Assembly (NCBI RefSeq): GCF_002077175.1
Contig: NZ_CP014943.1
Coordinates: 4,340,001-4,404,000, forward strand
DNA length: 64,000 nucleotides
Direction of reading: 5' to 3'
Origin: Colwellia sp. PAMC 21821
GTDB taxonomy: Bacteria; Pseudomonadota; Gammaproteobacteria; Enterobacterales; Alteromonadaceae
A model generated the notes under the pieces. That model did no database searches. It worked only from the letters and a program-made list of their open reading frames with translations, and was not told the origin of the DNA. A program made the translations under genes and the position numbers. Below are positions 54,503 through 63,603 of the stretch, piece by piece. The stretch's first letter is position 1; each line of letters opens with the position of its first letter.

Positions 54503-55372
54503 ATGACTGATTTAATAATAAAGTGCTTTTTTGATGAAGTAACTAATACAGCAACCTATGTTGTTGCAGATAGTATTGCCAATGAATGCGTTATCATCGA
54601 TTCTGTGTTGGGTTTTAATATGTCTTCAGGTGCAACATCGTCAGAGTTAGCCGATGAAATTATTGCTTTCATTAACACTAAGCAATGGCAGTGTCTTTGG
54701 ATACTGGAAACTCATGCGCATGCTGATCATTTAACTGCTGCACCTTATCTGAAAAAAGCATTAGGTGGAAAAATAGCGATAGGACAACATATTGTCGATG
54801 TGCAAAAAACATTTAAGCCTATTTTTAATTTTACAGCTGAATTTTCCACTGACGGAAAGCAGTTTGACCAACTTTTAAAAGAGGGTGATTCGCTTAAGTT
54901 AGGGCGCTATGAAATTGAGGTCTTACATACACCAGGCCATACACCCGCTTGTGTAAGCTATATTATTGATAGCAATGCTTTTGTTGGTGATACTTTGTTC
55001 ATGCCTGATTATGGTACTGCCCGTTGTGATTTCCCTGGTGGTGACGCTGAAACTTTATATCATTCTATTCAAAAGATATTTGCACTGCCAGAAAATACAA
55101 CTATTTACATGGGACATGATTACAAAGCTGACGGTAGGGATAATTATGTTTGGCAAAGCAGTGTAGCTGAACAGAAATCTCAGAATATACATATTAATAG
55201 CGAAGTATCTGCTCAAGAGTATGTCGCTTTTAGAAACAAAAGAGATGCGACATTATCGATGCCAAAGCTCATTATACCGTCTGTTCAAGTTAATATACGA
55301 GCCGGACACTTACCGCAAGCCGCTGATAATGGTATACATTATTTAACTTTACCTATTAATACGCTGAAATAG
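54503..55372 (+). CDS. MBL-fold hydrolase, persulfide-dioxygenase-like
   Basis: A 289-residue metallo-beta-lactamase-fold protein. Metal motifs: HAHADH (H71, H73, D75, H76), H146 (HTPGHTPAC), D163 (FVGDTLF) and H205 (MGHDYK). The GTARCDFPGGDAETLY segment is typical of the ETHE1/Blh persulfide dioxygenase group, which oxidises glutathione persulfide to sulfite in sulfide detoxification. Cytosolic. A glutaredoxin-MauE fusion lies convergent nearby, and a palindrome lies upstream. Sulfur function is likely but not proven. Confidence 0.87.
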   Translation: MTDLIIKCFFDEVTNTATYVVADSIANECVIIDSVLGFNMSSGATSSELADEIIAFINTKQWQCLWILETHAHADHLTAAPYLKKALGGKIAIGQHIVDVQKTFKPIFNFTAEFSTDGKQFDQLLKEGDSLKLGRYEIEVLHTPGHTPACVSYIIDSNAFVGDTLFMPDYGTARCDFPGGDAETLYHSIQKIFALPENTTIYMGHDYKADGRDNYVWQSSVAEQKSQNIHINSEVSAQEYVAFRNKRDATLSMPKLIIPSVQVNIRAGHLPQAADNGIHYLTLPINTLK

Positions 55373-55445
55373 GAGTATATATTTTACTAGTGCTTGTATA
55401 TAGTGCTTCTCTTGTCAATTTTAGGGGGGTGTATTTAATACATAA

Positions 55446-55485
55446 CAGCCCTCTATGAAAAATAAATTTATTTTAAAGAGGGCTG
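55446..55485. terminator. Long hairpin between convergent genes
   Basis: Stem CAGCCCTCT/AGAGGGCTG (55446-55454, 55477-55485); the loop holds a further AAATAAATTTATTT palindrome, giving a near-continuous hairpin. No long T-run on either side, so termination efficiency is uncertain. Confidence 0.65.
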
Positions 55486-55511
55486 CTACATCATGGAATT
55501 AACTCAATAAG

Positions 55512-56261
55512 TTAATTTACTAAACCGAATGCTTTGCATAGCATCCAAGTTCCTCCAGCCATCATAAATATATTTTCAGTTAGCGATACAAAGCCAAGAG
55601 GTACGTTGCTATCACCTCCGACACAGGCACATTTTAATTCACGTTTATCTATATATACGGCTTTATAAACTGATATAGCACCCACGGTACCTATAAATAA
55701 CGATACAGGGCCGACAATAAATCCTGATAGCATAGCTAGCATACCTATTCCCGCAAATGCCTCTGCGAAAGGGTATATATAAGCGTATCTGAGGTTTCGC
55801 ATTGCGAGTAAATCATACGTAATGAACGAGTTTGTAAATGCATATAAGTCTCTCAGCTTTTGAATTGAAAGTATGGTCATACTATATGCAACAAAGAGTT
55901 CAATAATTTTTATTAAGCTGATACTTTCGACATAAGCGACAGTTGTTGCTATTGCCATCAAAAAAGCGACTGCAAAAATAGCTAATACAGGTGTATAAGT
56001 TGTGCCTGTTTTAACCGCTGGCCCCATGTTAAAATGTTCTCTTAGCGCATCGTGACCCCCTATTCGTTTCCCATCTATGAAGGTTTGAGGTGTCGTTTCT
56101 ACATTATGCTCTTTTTTAAACTTGTCAGTATCTTCGCGAGAAGCTAATTTATGGTCATCAACCTCAAATCCTTGCCTTTCAAGTAAGTCTTTTGAACGAA
56201 GCCCGAAAGGGCAAATATGTTCACTCGTATGCATTCGATATAACGTTGCTGTCTTTTTCAT
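55512..56261 (-). CDS. Glutaredoxin-MauE/DoxX fusion membrane protein
   Basis: A 249-residue fusion. Residues 1-78 are a glutaredoxin domain with a monothiol-type site C17-P-F-G, the TTPQTF cis-Pro motif and GGHDALREHF. From about 90 to the end are four to five membrane segments of the MauE/DoxX redox family, with a cysteine pair CAC near residue 212. MauE-type proteins move reducing power through the membrane for disulfide chemistry; the fused glutaredoxin could supply electrons from cytosolic glutathione. It is convergent with the MBL-fold gene. Such fusions are known in marine bacteria; the substrate protein is unknown. Confidence 0.87.
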   Translation of the reverse strand: MKKTATLYRMHTSEHICPFGLRSKDLLERQGFEVDDHKLASREDTDKFKKEHNVETTPQTFIDGKRIGGHDALREHFNMGPAVKTGTTYTPVLAIFAVAFLMAIATTVAYVESISLIKIIELFVAYSMTILSIQKLRDLYAFTNSFITYDLLAMRNLRYAYIYPFAEAFAGIGMLAMLSGFIVGPVSLFIGTVGAISVYKAVYIDKRELKCACVGGDSNVPLGFVSLTENIFMMAGGTWMLCKAFGLVN

Positions 56262-56804
56262 TTTATTTCCTTCTTTTAATATGTTTCGATAACAAGTTAT
56301 TCTTGGCTGAAACCTCTTTCAACCTTCATTAATGTTTTTTTTCTGACTTAACAAGGCTATTTTTTGATGTTATTTAGCAACCATCACCTTAAAAAACACA
56401 GTTGATGTGCAACTTTTACACCTTAACCTGAAAAAATTACAGCCAGTTAAGTAAAAAAATACGATTACTAGGCATAAATCTTGTGTTGAGTTTAATAACG
56501 CAGAATGCATGCCAAAACTAAAAAAATTAAACTTCTTAACTTCAATGTTATATTTTTAGCATGCGTTGCTGCTAAGGTTATGTGGAGAAAGTTTTGGTTA
56601 ACACCTTGACGATATTCAAAACGATTTAGTAGTTTTTAAAATTTGGATATAGGAATTAATAAGAGGGGTTACGCAAATTATGGTCCTCCTTCGTCATTAG
56701 GAAATTAATAATTTTTATAATCGATAGGGTATAATTAATATTCAACGTTTATAAGAGTTAACATTATCGAGCATCAAGATATTAAAGACACTACTGAAGC
56801 GCTA
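56262..56804. other. Intergenic region, no feature recognised
   Basis: About 540 bp between the divergent glutaredoxin-MauE and endonuclease/phosphatase-family genes. No ORF with gene-like properties. GCATGC occurs twice (about 56507 and 56559), without a clear hairpin. Confidence 0.45.
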
Positions 56805-57893
56805 TTGTCTGAAGCTGTTTCAAAGTTAGTAGCGAATACAGAACTTAAAATAGCTACATTCAATTTGTTCAATTACCTTGAACCACCTAATGCATATTAC
56901 GACTTCGAACGAATTTATAGTGCTGAGCAATGGCACAAAAAACAAACTTGGATTACTTCATATTTACGTGAGTATCAGCCTGATATTATTGGGTTTCAGG
57001 AGGTATTTAGTACCGAGTCTTTGAAAGCTTTAGTATTAACGCAAGGATATAAATACTTTGCAGTAGTTGATCAGCCCCAAATTATTGATGACTTTATCTA
57101 TAAAAGCCCGGTGGTTGCCATTGCGTCACGTTTTCCCATAATTGAAACCTTTGCTGTACAACCAAATACTGAACTTGCACAAACCTTAGGTTTGGCAAAT
57201 GACTTTTCTTTTAGTAGAAAAGTTGTCAGAGCTACCATTGAAGTGCCTCATATTGGTAACTGTGATTGTTATGTTGTGCACTTTAAATCTAAACGTTCCA
57301 TGGTTGAACTTGATGAAATAAATATTAAGCGCTCCGCAGAAAAAATCATTATTGATAGCCTAAAAGCACAAGTTGCTGGAAGTTGGGGGTCAACAATTCA
57401 ACGTGGTAGTGAAGCAACATTGTTAATGGTTGATATGATAGAGCGGCGAGAAACAACGAATAACCCAATGGTATTAATGGGTGATTTTAATAATACGCTT
57501 AGCGATGGTATTTTAAGTCATTTACTCACAAACACCTTACGTTTTGTTTCAGCCATCGATCGTGATGCCTATCTTGAAAAATATTGCTTAAATGATGCAT
57601 GGGACTTATTTAAAGTCGCTTTGAACAATGAAAATTCACAAGAGACTGAAAATAAAGAGTTAATACCAGAAGATAAAGTAACACGTAACCCTACGCATTA
57701 CTTTGGATCGGGTAGTTCGGTCCTTGATTACATATTATTATCGTGTGAATTTGATGCTAGTTATCACGATAGTCTTTATCAAGTCAGCGCCTATGATACT
57801 TATGATAGACACTTAATAAATCCTATTTTTGAACGCGACGGTGAAAGTACAGACCATGGAATTGTGTTAGTGACGTTAACTTTAAGGTCATAA
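56805..57893 (+). CDS. Endonuclease/exonuclease/phosphatase (EEP) family protein
   Basis: A 362-residue EEP-fold hydrolase without a signal peptide. Seen: IATFNLFNYL, GFQEVFS (metal-binding Glu), HFKSKR, GDFNNTLSDG, LDYILLS and TDHGIVLVTL (terminal His). These are the usual metal and catalytic residues of the DNase I-like fold; the substrate may be nucleic acid, a phospholipid or inositol phosphate. The start is unclear: a TTG at 56805 lacks a good ribosome-binding site, while the frame is open upstream and an ATT at 56763 follows AGAG. Homology begins around residue 14. Confidence 0.82.
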   Translation: MSEAVSKLVANTELKIATFNLFNYLEPPNAYYDFERIYSAEQWHKKQTWITSYLREYQPDIIGFQEVFSTESLKALVLTQGYKYFAVVDQPQIIDDFIYKSPVVAIASRFPIIETFAVQPNTELAQTLGLANDFSFSRKVVRATIEVPHIGNCDCYVVHFKSKRSMVELDEINIKRSAEKIIIDSLKAQVAGSWGSTIQRGSEATLLMVDMIERRETTNNPMVLMGDFNNTLSDGILSHLLTNTLRFVSAIDRDAYLEKYCLNDAWDLFKVALNNENSQETENKELIPEDKVTRNPTHYFGSGSSVLDYILLSCEFDASYHDSLYQVSAYDTYDRHLINPIFERDGESTDHGIVLVTLTLRS

Positions 57894-58287
57894 AAGTCGG
57901 GATTTTAGGTTTAGTTTAGACTGTCATTTAACAACCCGTAATTTACATTTGTACTGTCTGATGACTTTGACGGCATAAATGCGACCTACATAAATACTGT
58001 TGCTTTGCCTATCGATATTATGTCAGTTATTTCCTGGTTGGAAATTCAACGATTAACTGAATTCATGTTTAATATTTCACTTATTGTTACCAAGTAAAAT
58101 CCATAAAAATAACAGCACAAACTACATCAAGAACATCAATATTACTCAGTTTTTATATGCTAATTAATCAACTTGGTTTGAATCGGTATAAGTCGGTATT
58201 GAAAGCTATATCACGGCTAAATAGCGAAGTTTGTATCTCTTTAATCTGTTTGCCTATTGTTTATAAAAGCATTTATTTTACAATAAT
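57894..58287. other. Intergenic region, no feature recognised
   Basis: About 390 bp between two convergent EEP-family genes. No ORF, RNA or strong terminator hairpin was found. Confidence 0.45.
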
Positions 58288-59067
58288 TTAATTAAGAGTT
58301 CGCAACGATAAGCTAATGGGATAGTGATCAGAAGAGTGGATATCTGTATGCACGTGGGCATTAACAACCTTTAGCCCGCGGCAATAAATATGGTCAAGAT
58401 GTTTAAATAAATGGTTTAACCTTGGCTGTCGTGTCATTTTTACTTCTTCTAACGAAAACAGCTTAGCCAGGTTATTAAAGTACTTTAATCTTTTTTTATT
58501 CCAGGTATTAAAATCACCGGCCAATATTATTGGCCCATCATGATTTTTCAGTGTTTGAAACACTTGGTCTAAGTGCACTTTGAATTTTTCAAATGCTACA
58601 AAATTGATAAGATGCGAGTTAACAACTAGCAATGACTGTGCTTGTGTAGTTAAAGGGTAAAAAGTTGCCAACAACATTTTTTTTGTTTTTGAAAGCGGTT
58701 CACTGTGTTTTGACGCTGAAAAATAATGTTTATTTGCCGCAACTGTGGAGCCAGTTTTAACGCCGGTAATTATATTGGTTTTTATACTTTTGAAGCTACG
58801 CGCCATGATCCATTGGTGCTTTAACGATTCTTTAAAATGGCTATCGAAGGGGGAGTTAACAATAGCTTCTTGTAGAAGCACTAAATCTTTATCAGTCATC
58901 AGTGTGACAAAATCTTCGTGCCAACCTTTTTTCTTACATTTGTAAACATTCCACAATAATAGATCTATGTTGGGACCCAGCTGCTCTTTCGAGGAGCTAC
59001 CCATGATTTTCAGTGATTCTACAGTGCTATATCGGCTTTTAATCATCAGAGCGCTGGCCTTTAACAT
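58288..59067 (-). CDS. EEP family protein (YafD-like)
   Basis: A 259-residue EEP-fold protein, with WNVYK, LLQEAIV (metal-binding Glu), NSHLINF, AGDFNTWN, LDHIYCRG and SSDHYPISLSL motifs, as in YafD/UPF0294. 30 bp downstream of the cardiolipin synthase gene and in the same direction, so likely an operon; a role with phospholipids is possible (inference). No clear signal peptide. Confidence 0.83.
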   Translation of the reverse strand: MLKASALMIKSRYSTVESLKIMGSSSKEQLGPNIDLLLWNVYKCKKKGWHEDFVTLMTDKDLVLLQEAIVNSPFDSHFKESLKHQWIMARSFKSIKTNIITGVKTGSTVAANKHYFSASKHSEPLSKTKKMLLATFYPLTTQAQSLLVVNSHLINFVAFEKFKVHLDQVFQTLKNHDGPIILAGDFNTWNKKRLKYFNNLAKLFSLEEVKMTRQPRLNHLFKHLDHIYCRGLKVVNAHVHTDIHSSDHYPISLSLRTLN

Positions 59068-59097
59068 ATGGATGATAGGTAAATTAAAATAATAACA

Positions 59098-60585
59098 TTA
59101 CAGATAGGGCGAAAATAATCGAAAGAAGTTATTACGAATTTTTTTGTAAGACGCTATCCCCTTAAGATCTGATGCAATAACAGGGGTAGCATCCTGCTTC
59201 TTTTCGTCAAATAACGCGGTTAGTTTAGAATTTAGTTCGGTATCAAAACATTCCATATTAATTTCGAAATTAAACTCCAAACTTCTAGCATCCCAGTTGG
59301 AAGAACCTATAAATGACCATATATCGTCGATTAGCATAATTTTACTGTGGTCAAAAGGTCTATTATTTTTATATACCTTTATACCGTGCTCTATAATTCT
59401 AGAGAAATTTGCTGCCATAACCCAATCGACAAAGAGAATGTTGCTGTATTTAGGCACAATAATTTCGACTGACACACCACGTAAAGCTGCAGCATGCAGA
59501 GAAGTCATTAATGTTTGATCAGGAATAAAGTAAGGCGTCATGATTTTCACGCTTGTTTTGGCACTCACTAAGGCATTAATTAATGTCCATCTTATTCTAT
59601 TATGATGTTCATCTGGTCCGTCTTGAATAACGCGAGCAACAATTGACTTATGCCGAGTTTGCTTTGCTGTATTTTGATATTTATTTACATTGTATTTTGG
59701 AAACTTAATTAACTCACGGGTCGCAAAAAACCAATCTTCTATAAATATCTGGCTGATCTGATCAATTACAGGACCAGTAACTTTGAAGTGAACGTCATCA
59801 ATAGGGTGCTTAGATGATTTAATCACGTTATCTTGGCTTACATTCATCCCCCCCATGTAAGCAACATCCCCATCTATACAAAGTATTTTTCTGTGATTTC
59901 GAAGATTAATAAATCGAATGCTAGTTAAAGAAATAGCAGGTAAAAAACGGGCAGTTTTAACACCGAATTTCTTTAACGCTCGGTCTGATTTGTGCCAGCT
60001 ATAACCAACACCAATACCGTCTAATAAAACGTTAACAATAACACCCCGTTTGTGTGCTTGTGCTAAAGCTTCAACAAACTGTTGCCCAAGTGAATCGTAA
60101 TCAAATATATAACTCGATAAAACAATAAAACGCTTGGCATTATTAATTGATTGAATCATTGCTGGATAAGCCATATCGCCATTAATTAGAGGTTCAATGT
60201 TGTTGTCTGTTAGGTAATTAACGGGATGAATATTATGTCCAGCAATAATAGCTGAGTGCCAGTTACTTGGTAGCCAGTGAAATTCAATAGGCCTTACTTG
60301 ATGCCGTAATTCTTGCTTAATCTTTTGTTTGAGTGTTAGTGGGTGTTTTTTTTGTGCTGAACGTTTAATACGATTTATACCAAATAACCAATAGAACATA
60401 CTGCCGATAACAGGAGATAACACTACAAGACCAATCCAGGCTAAAGAAGTGCGTTCATTTTCTTTGAATAGAATTACATGTACCGATGTCATAATAGATA
60501 AGCTAATATGGAAAAAAACTATGATGGTTACCCAATGAATAGCTATCAATTCAAGTAATGCTTCAAATATTTGCATAAAACCCAA
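59098..60585 (-). CDS. cls: Cardiolipin synthase
   Basis: A 495-residue phospholipase D-type cardiolipin synthase, joining phosphatidylglycerol units in the inner membrane. It has two N-terminal membrane segments (PLD nuclease N-terminal domain), then two HKD motifs: HRKILCIDGD with GGMN and HSKIMLID with GSSN. Length matches ClsA (486). It is first in a likely two-gene operon with the EEP protein and divergent from the small PGPGW-like protein gene. Confidence 0.93.
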   Translation of the reverse strand: MGFMQIFEALLELIAIHWVTIIVFFHISLSIMTSVHVILFKENERTSLAWIGLVVLSPVIGSMFYWLFGINRIKRSAQKKHPLTLKQKIKQELRHQVRPIEFHWLPSNWHSAIIAGHNIHPVNYLTDNNIEPLINGDMAYPAMIQSINNAKRFIVLSSYIFDYDSLGQQFVEALAQAHKRGVIVNVLLDGIGVGYSWHKSDRALKKFGVKTARFLPAISLTSIRFINLRNHRKILCIDGDVAYMGGMNVSQDNVIKSSKHPIDDVHFKVTGPVIDQISQIFIEDWFFATRELIKFPKYNVNKYQNTAKQTRHKSIVARVIQDGPDEHHNRIRWTLINALVSAKTSVKIMTPYFIPDQTLMTSLHAAALRGVSVEIIVPKYSNILFVDWVMAANFSRIIEHGIKVYKNNRPFDHSKIMLIDDIWSFIGSSNWDARSLEFNFEINMECFDTELNSKLTALFDEKKQDATPVIASDLKGIASYKKIRNNFFRLFSPYL

Positions 60586-60634
60586 CTTAAATAATGCGCT
60601 ATAAATTAGCGGCTCAATCGATTATGGAAAAAAA

Positions 60635-61123
60635 GTGCTTAAAGAATATTACATCAACATTGACACATACCTAACCCAAAGCTTCGGTGCTAATTTTATA
60701 TTCTTCACTATATTGTTAACAACTGTAGTTTCAATCGTATACTTTATAGCAATAAGTTACATTATTACACAGTTGGATACACGATATTTTATACGTAAAA
60801 ACAGAGTACTTAAAAATATTAGCCCTAAAAACCTTGCTAAAAGTAACGTAAATCCCCCCCCTATATTAATGCTAATATATAGTATTTTAAGCTTTATTAT
60901 TAACATAACTAAAATATCTTTTGGAGTGTTTTTGTTTATTTGTGGGCTTGCTATGCTGGTTTTACCCGGTCAAGGCTTAATTACCATGTTGATTGGTCTG
61001 AGTTTGATCCCGTTCCCAGGAAAACACAAGCTTGAAAAAAATATTCTTGCACGTAAATCAGTCCGTTTTTCTCTTAACTGGATTAGAATTAAAGCCAAAA
61101 AACCTCCCTTTATATTTGATTAA
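60635..61123 (+). CDS. PGPGW-like small membrane protein
   Basis: A 162-residue protein from a GTG at 60635 (preceded by GGAAA). Three hydrophobic segments are visible; the last pair holds LPGQGLITMLIGLSLIPFPG, the signature of the PGPGW transmembrane family, followed by a basic C-terminus. Uncharacterised. It is divergent from cls with only 49 bp between, so promoters overlap. Confidence 0.75.
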   Translation: MLKEYYINIDTYLTQSFGANFIFFTILLTTVVSIVYFIAISYIITQLDTRYFIRKNRVLKNISPKNLAKSNVNPPPILMLIYSILSFIINITKISFGVFLFICGLAMLVLPGQGLITMLIGLSLIPFPGKHKLEKNILARKSVRFSLNWIRIKAKKPPFIFD

Positions 61124-61378
61124 ATCTGTCATTTCACCTCTCTTAAACACATTTATTCTCATTTAATTATGGTATTGAATTTAGATTTACTAAAACGCTT
61201 TTATTCATAAAATAAAAAAATTTTAGTAAGTTAACGTCTAGAACAACCGAAAATTGCACCGTATAATAGCGCGATATATTACAACACATTGTTATCTAAA
61301 ATAATTAGTTTTATATAACAATAAAGTGACTCACGCATTATTTTACCCATAATGCCACTCAATTTCGGAAACGACTTA

Positions 61379-61819
61379 ATGAACATAATAGCGATATTAA
61401 TGGGGGTACTTGCCGGTGCTTGCATCGGAATTCAGGGAGGAATAAATTCGCAACTGACCAAGCATTGGGCCAAAAATTCAGTATTAGCATCTGCCATTTC
61501 GTTTCTCATTGGGGCATTAATACTTTGGCTGTTGAGTTTTATACTGCAAGTTTCAATTCCTGAGATCACCGACAAATTATCCTGGTGGCACTGGACCGGT
61601 GGCATATTGGGGGCATATTTTGTTTACTCACTGGTTTATCTCTCACCGATTTTAGGCGCGAGTATGGTTGTAGCATTAATTTTGTCGGGTCAAATATTAG
61701 CCGCCGTGGTTTTAGATCACTTTGGGCTTGCGGGTTATCCAGTTCGCTCAATTACCGAAGTGCGCTTGATTGGTATTGCCTTATTAGGTGTTGGCGTTCT
61801 TATTATCCGTAAATCATAA
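61379..61819 (+). CDS. DMT family transporter (DUF606/YdcZ), copy 1
   Basis: About 146 residues from the ATG at 61379, which gives the usual MNIIAILMGVLAGACIGIQGGINSQL-type start (split here by position). An in-frame codon 27 bases earlier adds a hydrophilic stretch and is less likely. Four to five membrane segments. WWHWTGGILGAYFV and LDHFGL are family motifs. A close paralogue starts 14 bp downstream; as half-size proteins the two probably form a heterodimer. Substrate unknown. Confidence 0.87.
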   Translation: MNIIAILMGVLAGACIGIQGGINSQLTKHWAKNSVLASAISFLIGALILWLLSFILQVSIPEITDKLSWWHWTGGILGAYFVYSLVYLSPILGASMVVALILSGQILAAVVLDHFGLAGYPVRSITEVRLIGIALLGVGVLIIRKS

Positions 61820-61833
61820 CGGCAGGAGTAAAG

Positions 61834-62280
61834 ATGAATATTTTTTATATATTTATGGGTGTGGCAGGAGGTATGTGTCTTGCCATTCAAGGCGGTGTGA
61901 ACTCTCAGCTTACTGCAACATGGACACAAAGCCCAATACTGTCTGCTGCAATTTCTTTTACCATAGGTGCTGCTGCTCTTTTTTTGGTCATTTTATTACT
62001 TAAAATTGCTATTCCTCGAAAAATAAAAGGCACTGATTCAAAATGGTGGCACTGGACAGGAGGTCTTTTAGGCGCATATCTGGTTTTTGCTACAACCTCT
62101 CTAGCACCGGTAGTTGGCGCAGGAATGTTAGTGGGTTTAATACTGATAGGGCAGCTGAGTATGGCAATGACTTTAGACCATTTTGGTTTAATAGGCTTTG
62201 AAAAAAAACCAATTAATGCTCGTAAAATACTTGGTGTTCTAGTGTTGGCATCCGGGATTATACTTATAAGGTTTTTCTAA
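61834..62280 (+). CDS. DMT family transporter (DUF606/YdcZ), copy 2
   Basis: A 148-residue paralogue of the preceding protein with the same layout (GVAGGMCLAIQGGVNSQL; WWHWTGGLLGAYLVF; TLDHFGLIGF). GGAG nine bases upstream supports the ATG. Tandem, co-directional small DMT proteins usually work as a pair of opposite membrane orientation; this is known for some small transporters and inferred here. Confidence 0.88.
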   Translation: MNIFYIFMGVAGGMCLAIQGGVNSQLTATWTQSPILSAAISFTIGAAALFLVILLLKIAIPRKIKGTDSKWWHWTGGLLGAYLVFATTSLAPVVGAGMLVGLILIGQLSMAMTLDHFGLIGFEKKPINARKILGVLVLASGIILIRFF

Positions 62281-62430
62281 GCCCTTTATTTGTAAGGTTT
62301 AGAGTATACTTGAGTTTATTATCGCCGTTAATTGTACATGTTGACTAATAACAATATTGTCAGGGCCTTTACAACAAATTATAACTTGCTATAACTGCGC
62401 TAAATCGAGTGTAAATAGGGAACTAAATAC

Positions 62431-63498
62431 ATGAAAATATTTAATAAACAATACAGTCAACCTGGTACTAAGCCCGGCACAATTTCTCAATCTGATGAGG
62501 TTAATTATACCGTTAGTTTAATTGATTATAATAAAACTCATATAGTTGATCATACGGTTTTAGAACTAGCGACTTGCAGAGACTTTATTGAAAATACCAA
62601 CATTACTTGGATTCATGTTCAGGGTAATCCTTCTGCAGAGGCTATGATCACACTCGCCAAAGGGCTCAATATTCATGAGTTACATATAGAAGACATACTG
62701 AACAATGGTCAACGCCCGAAAGTTGAGATTAATGAAGATCAGATATTCCTTATCCTTAATTTACCGTTAATTGATAAAAAAGTGACCAAAATAGAGCAAG
62801 TAAGTCTATTTATCACTAAAAATACACTTATCTCATTTTGTTCTGGTTCATTTATGCCATTTGAAAATGTTATCGATCGATTAATGGCCAACGTAGGAAA
62901 AATCCGAAAACTACCTGCAGATTATCTGATGTATAGCCTTATAGATACCACAATAGATTTTGGTTTTCCTCTGTTAGAAGCATATGCAGAAACCATTCAA
63001 GAAATAGAAGATGAGTTGTTAAACACAAAGGACAGGGCGGTCTTAACTCGTATTCATGCGCTAAGAAAAGAAGTGCTTTTAGTTCGCCGTCGCATATGGC
63101 CACATAGAGATCTCATTGGCGATATATTACGAGAGGAAGAAAACTCGATAATATCTAAGAACACAATATTGCACATGAAGGATTGTTACGACCATGTTGA
63201 GTCAATTAAAGACACGCTTGAGTCTTACCATGAAATGACGCAAGGACTTATGGAGTTCTATTTAACGAGTGTGAGTTTAAAGTTAAATGATGTTATTAAG
63301 TTTTTGACGATATTTACCACCGTATTTATACCACCAACTTTTATTGTCGGTATCTACGGCATGAACTTTGACGCCAGTATAAGTCCATTTAACATGCCAG
63401 AATTAGGCTGGAAATATGGCTATCTAACAGTGCTGGGACTGATGGCAATTTCAATTACCGGTATGCTGTTATTCTTCAAAAAACGGCAATGGATATAG
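62431..63498 (+). CDS. corA: CorA/ZntB family divalent-metal transporter
   Basis: A 355-residue CorA-type channel: a long cytosolic N-terminal alpha/beta and helical domain (about 1-290) and two C-terminal membrane segments joined by the conserved GMN motif (GIYGMNFD). Motifs such as ELHIEDILN and RPKVE..D are typical of CorA. It moves Mg2+, Co2+ or Ni2+ (or Zn2+ for ZntB members). The basic end KKRQWI is as in CorA. Single gene. Confidence 0.92.
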   Translation: MKIFNKQYSQPGTKPGTISQSDEVNYTVSLIDYNKTHIVDHTVLELATCRDFIENTNITWIHVQGNPSAEAMITLAKGLNIHELHIEDILNNGQRPKVEINEDQIFLILNLPLIDKKVTKIEQVSLFITKNTLISFCSGSFMPFENVIDRLMANVGKIRKLPADYLMYSLIDTTIDFGFPLLEAYAETIQEIEDELLNTKDRAVLTRIHALRKEVLLVRRRIWPHRDLIGDILREEENSIISKNTILHMKDCYDHVESIKDTLESYHEMTQGLMEFYLTSVSLKLNDVIKFLTIFTTVFIPPTFIVGIYGMNFDASISPFNMPELGWKYGYLTVLGLMAISITGMLLFFKKRQWI

Positions 63499-63603
63499 CT
63501 TAAGTTTTCATTTATAAAAGAGTATTAAGTTACTGATATTATATATTTATGTGAATTATTCATGTAGTAGTATTCACGTAGTAGAACAAGAAATGGAATC
63601 GTA

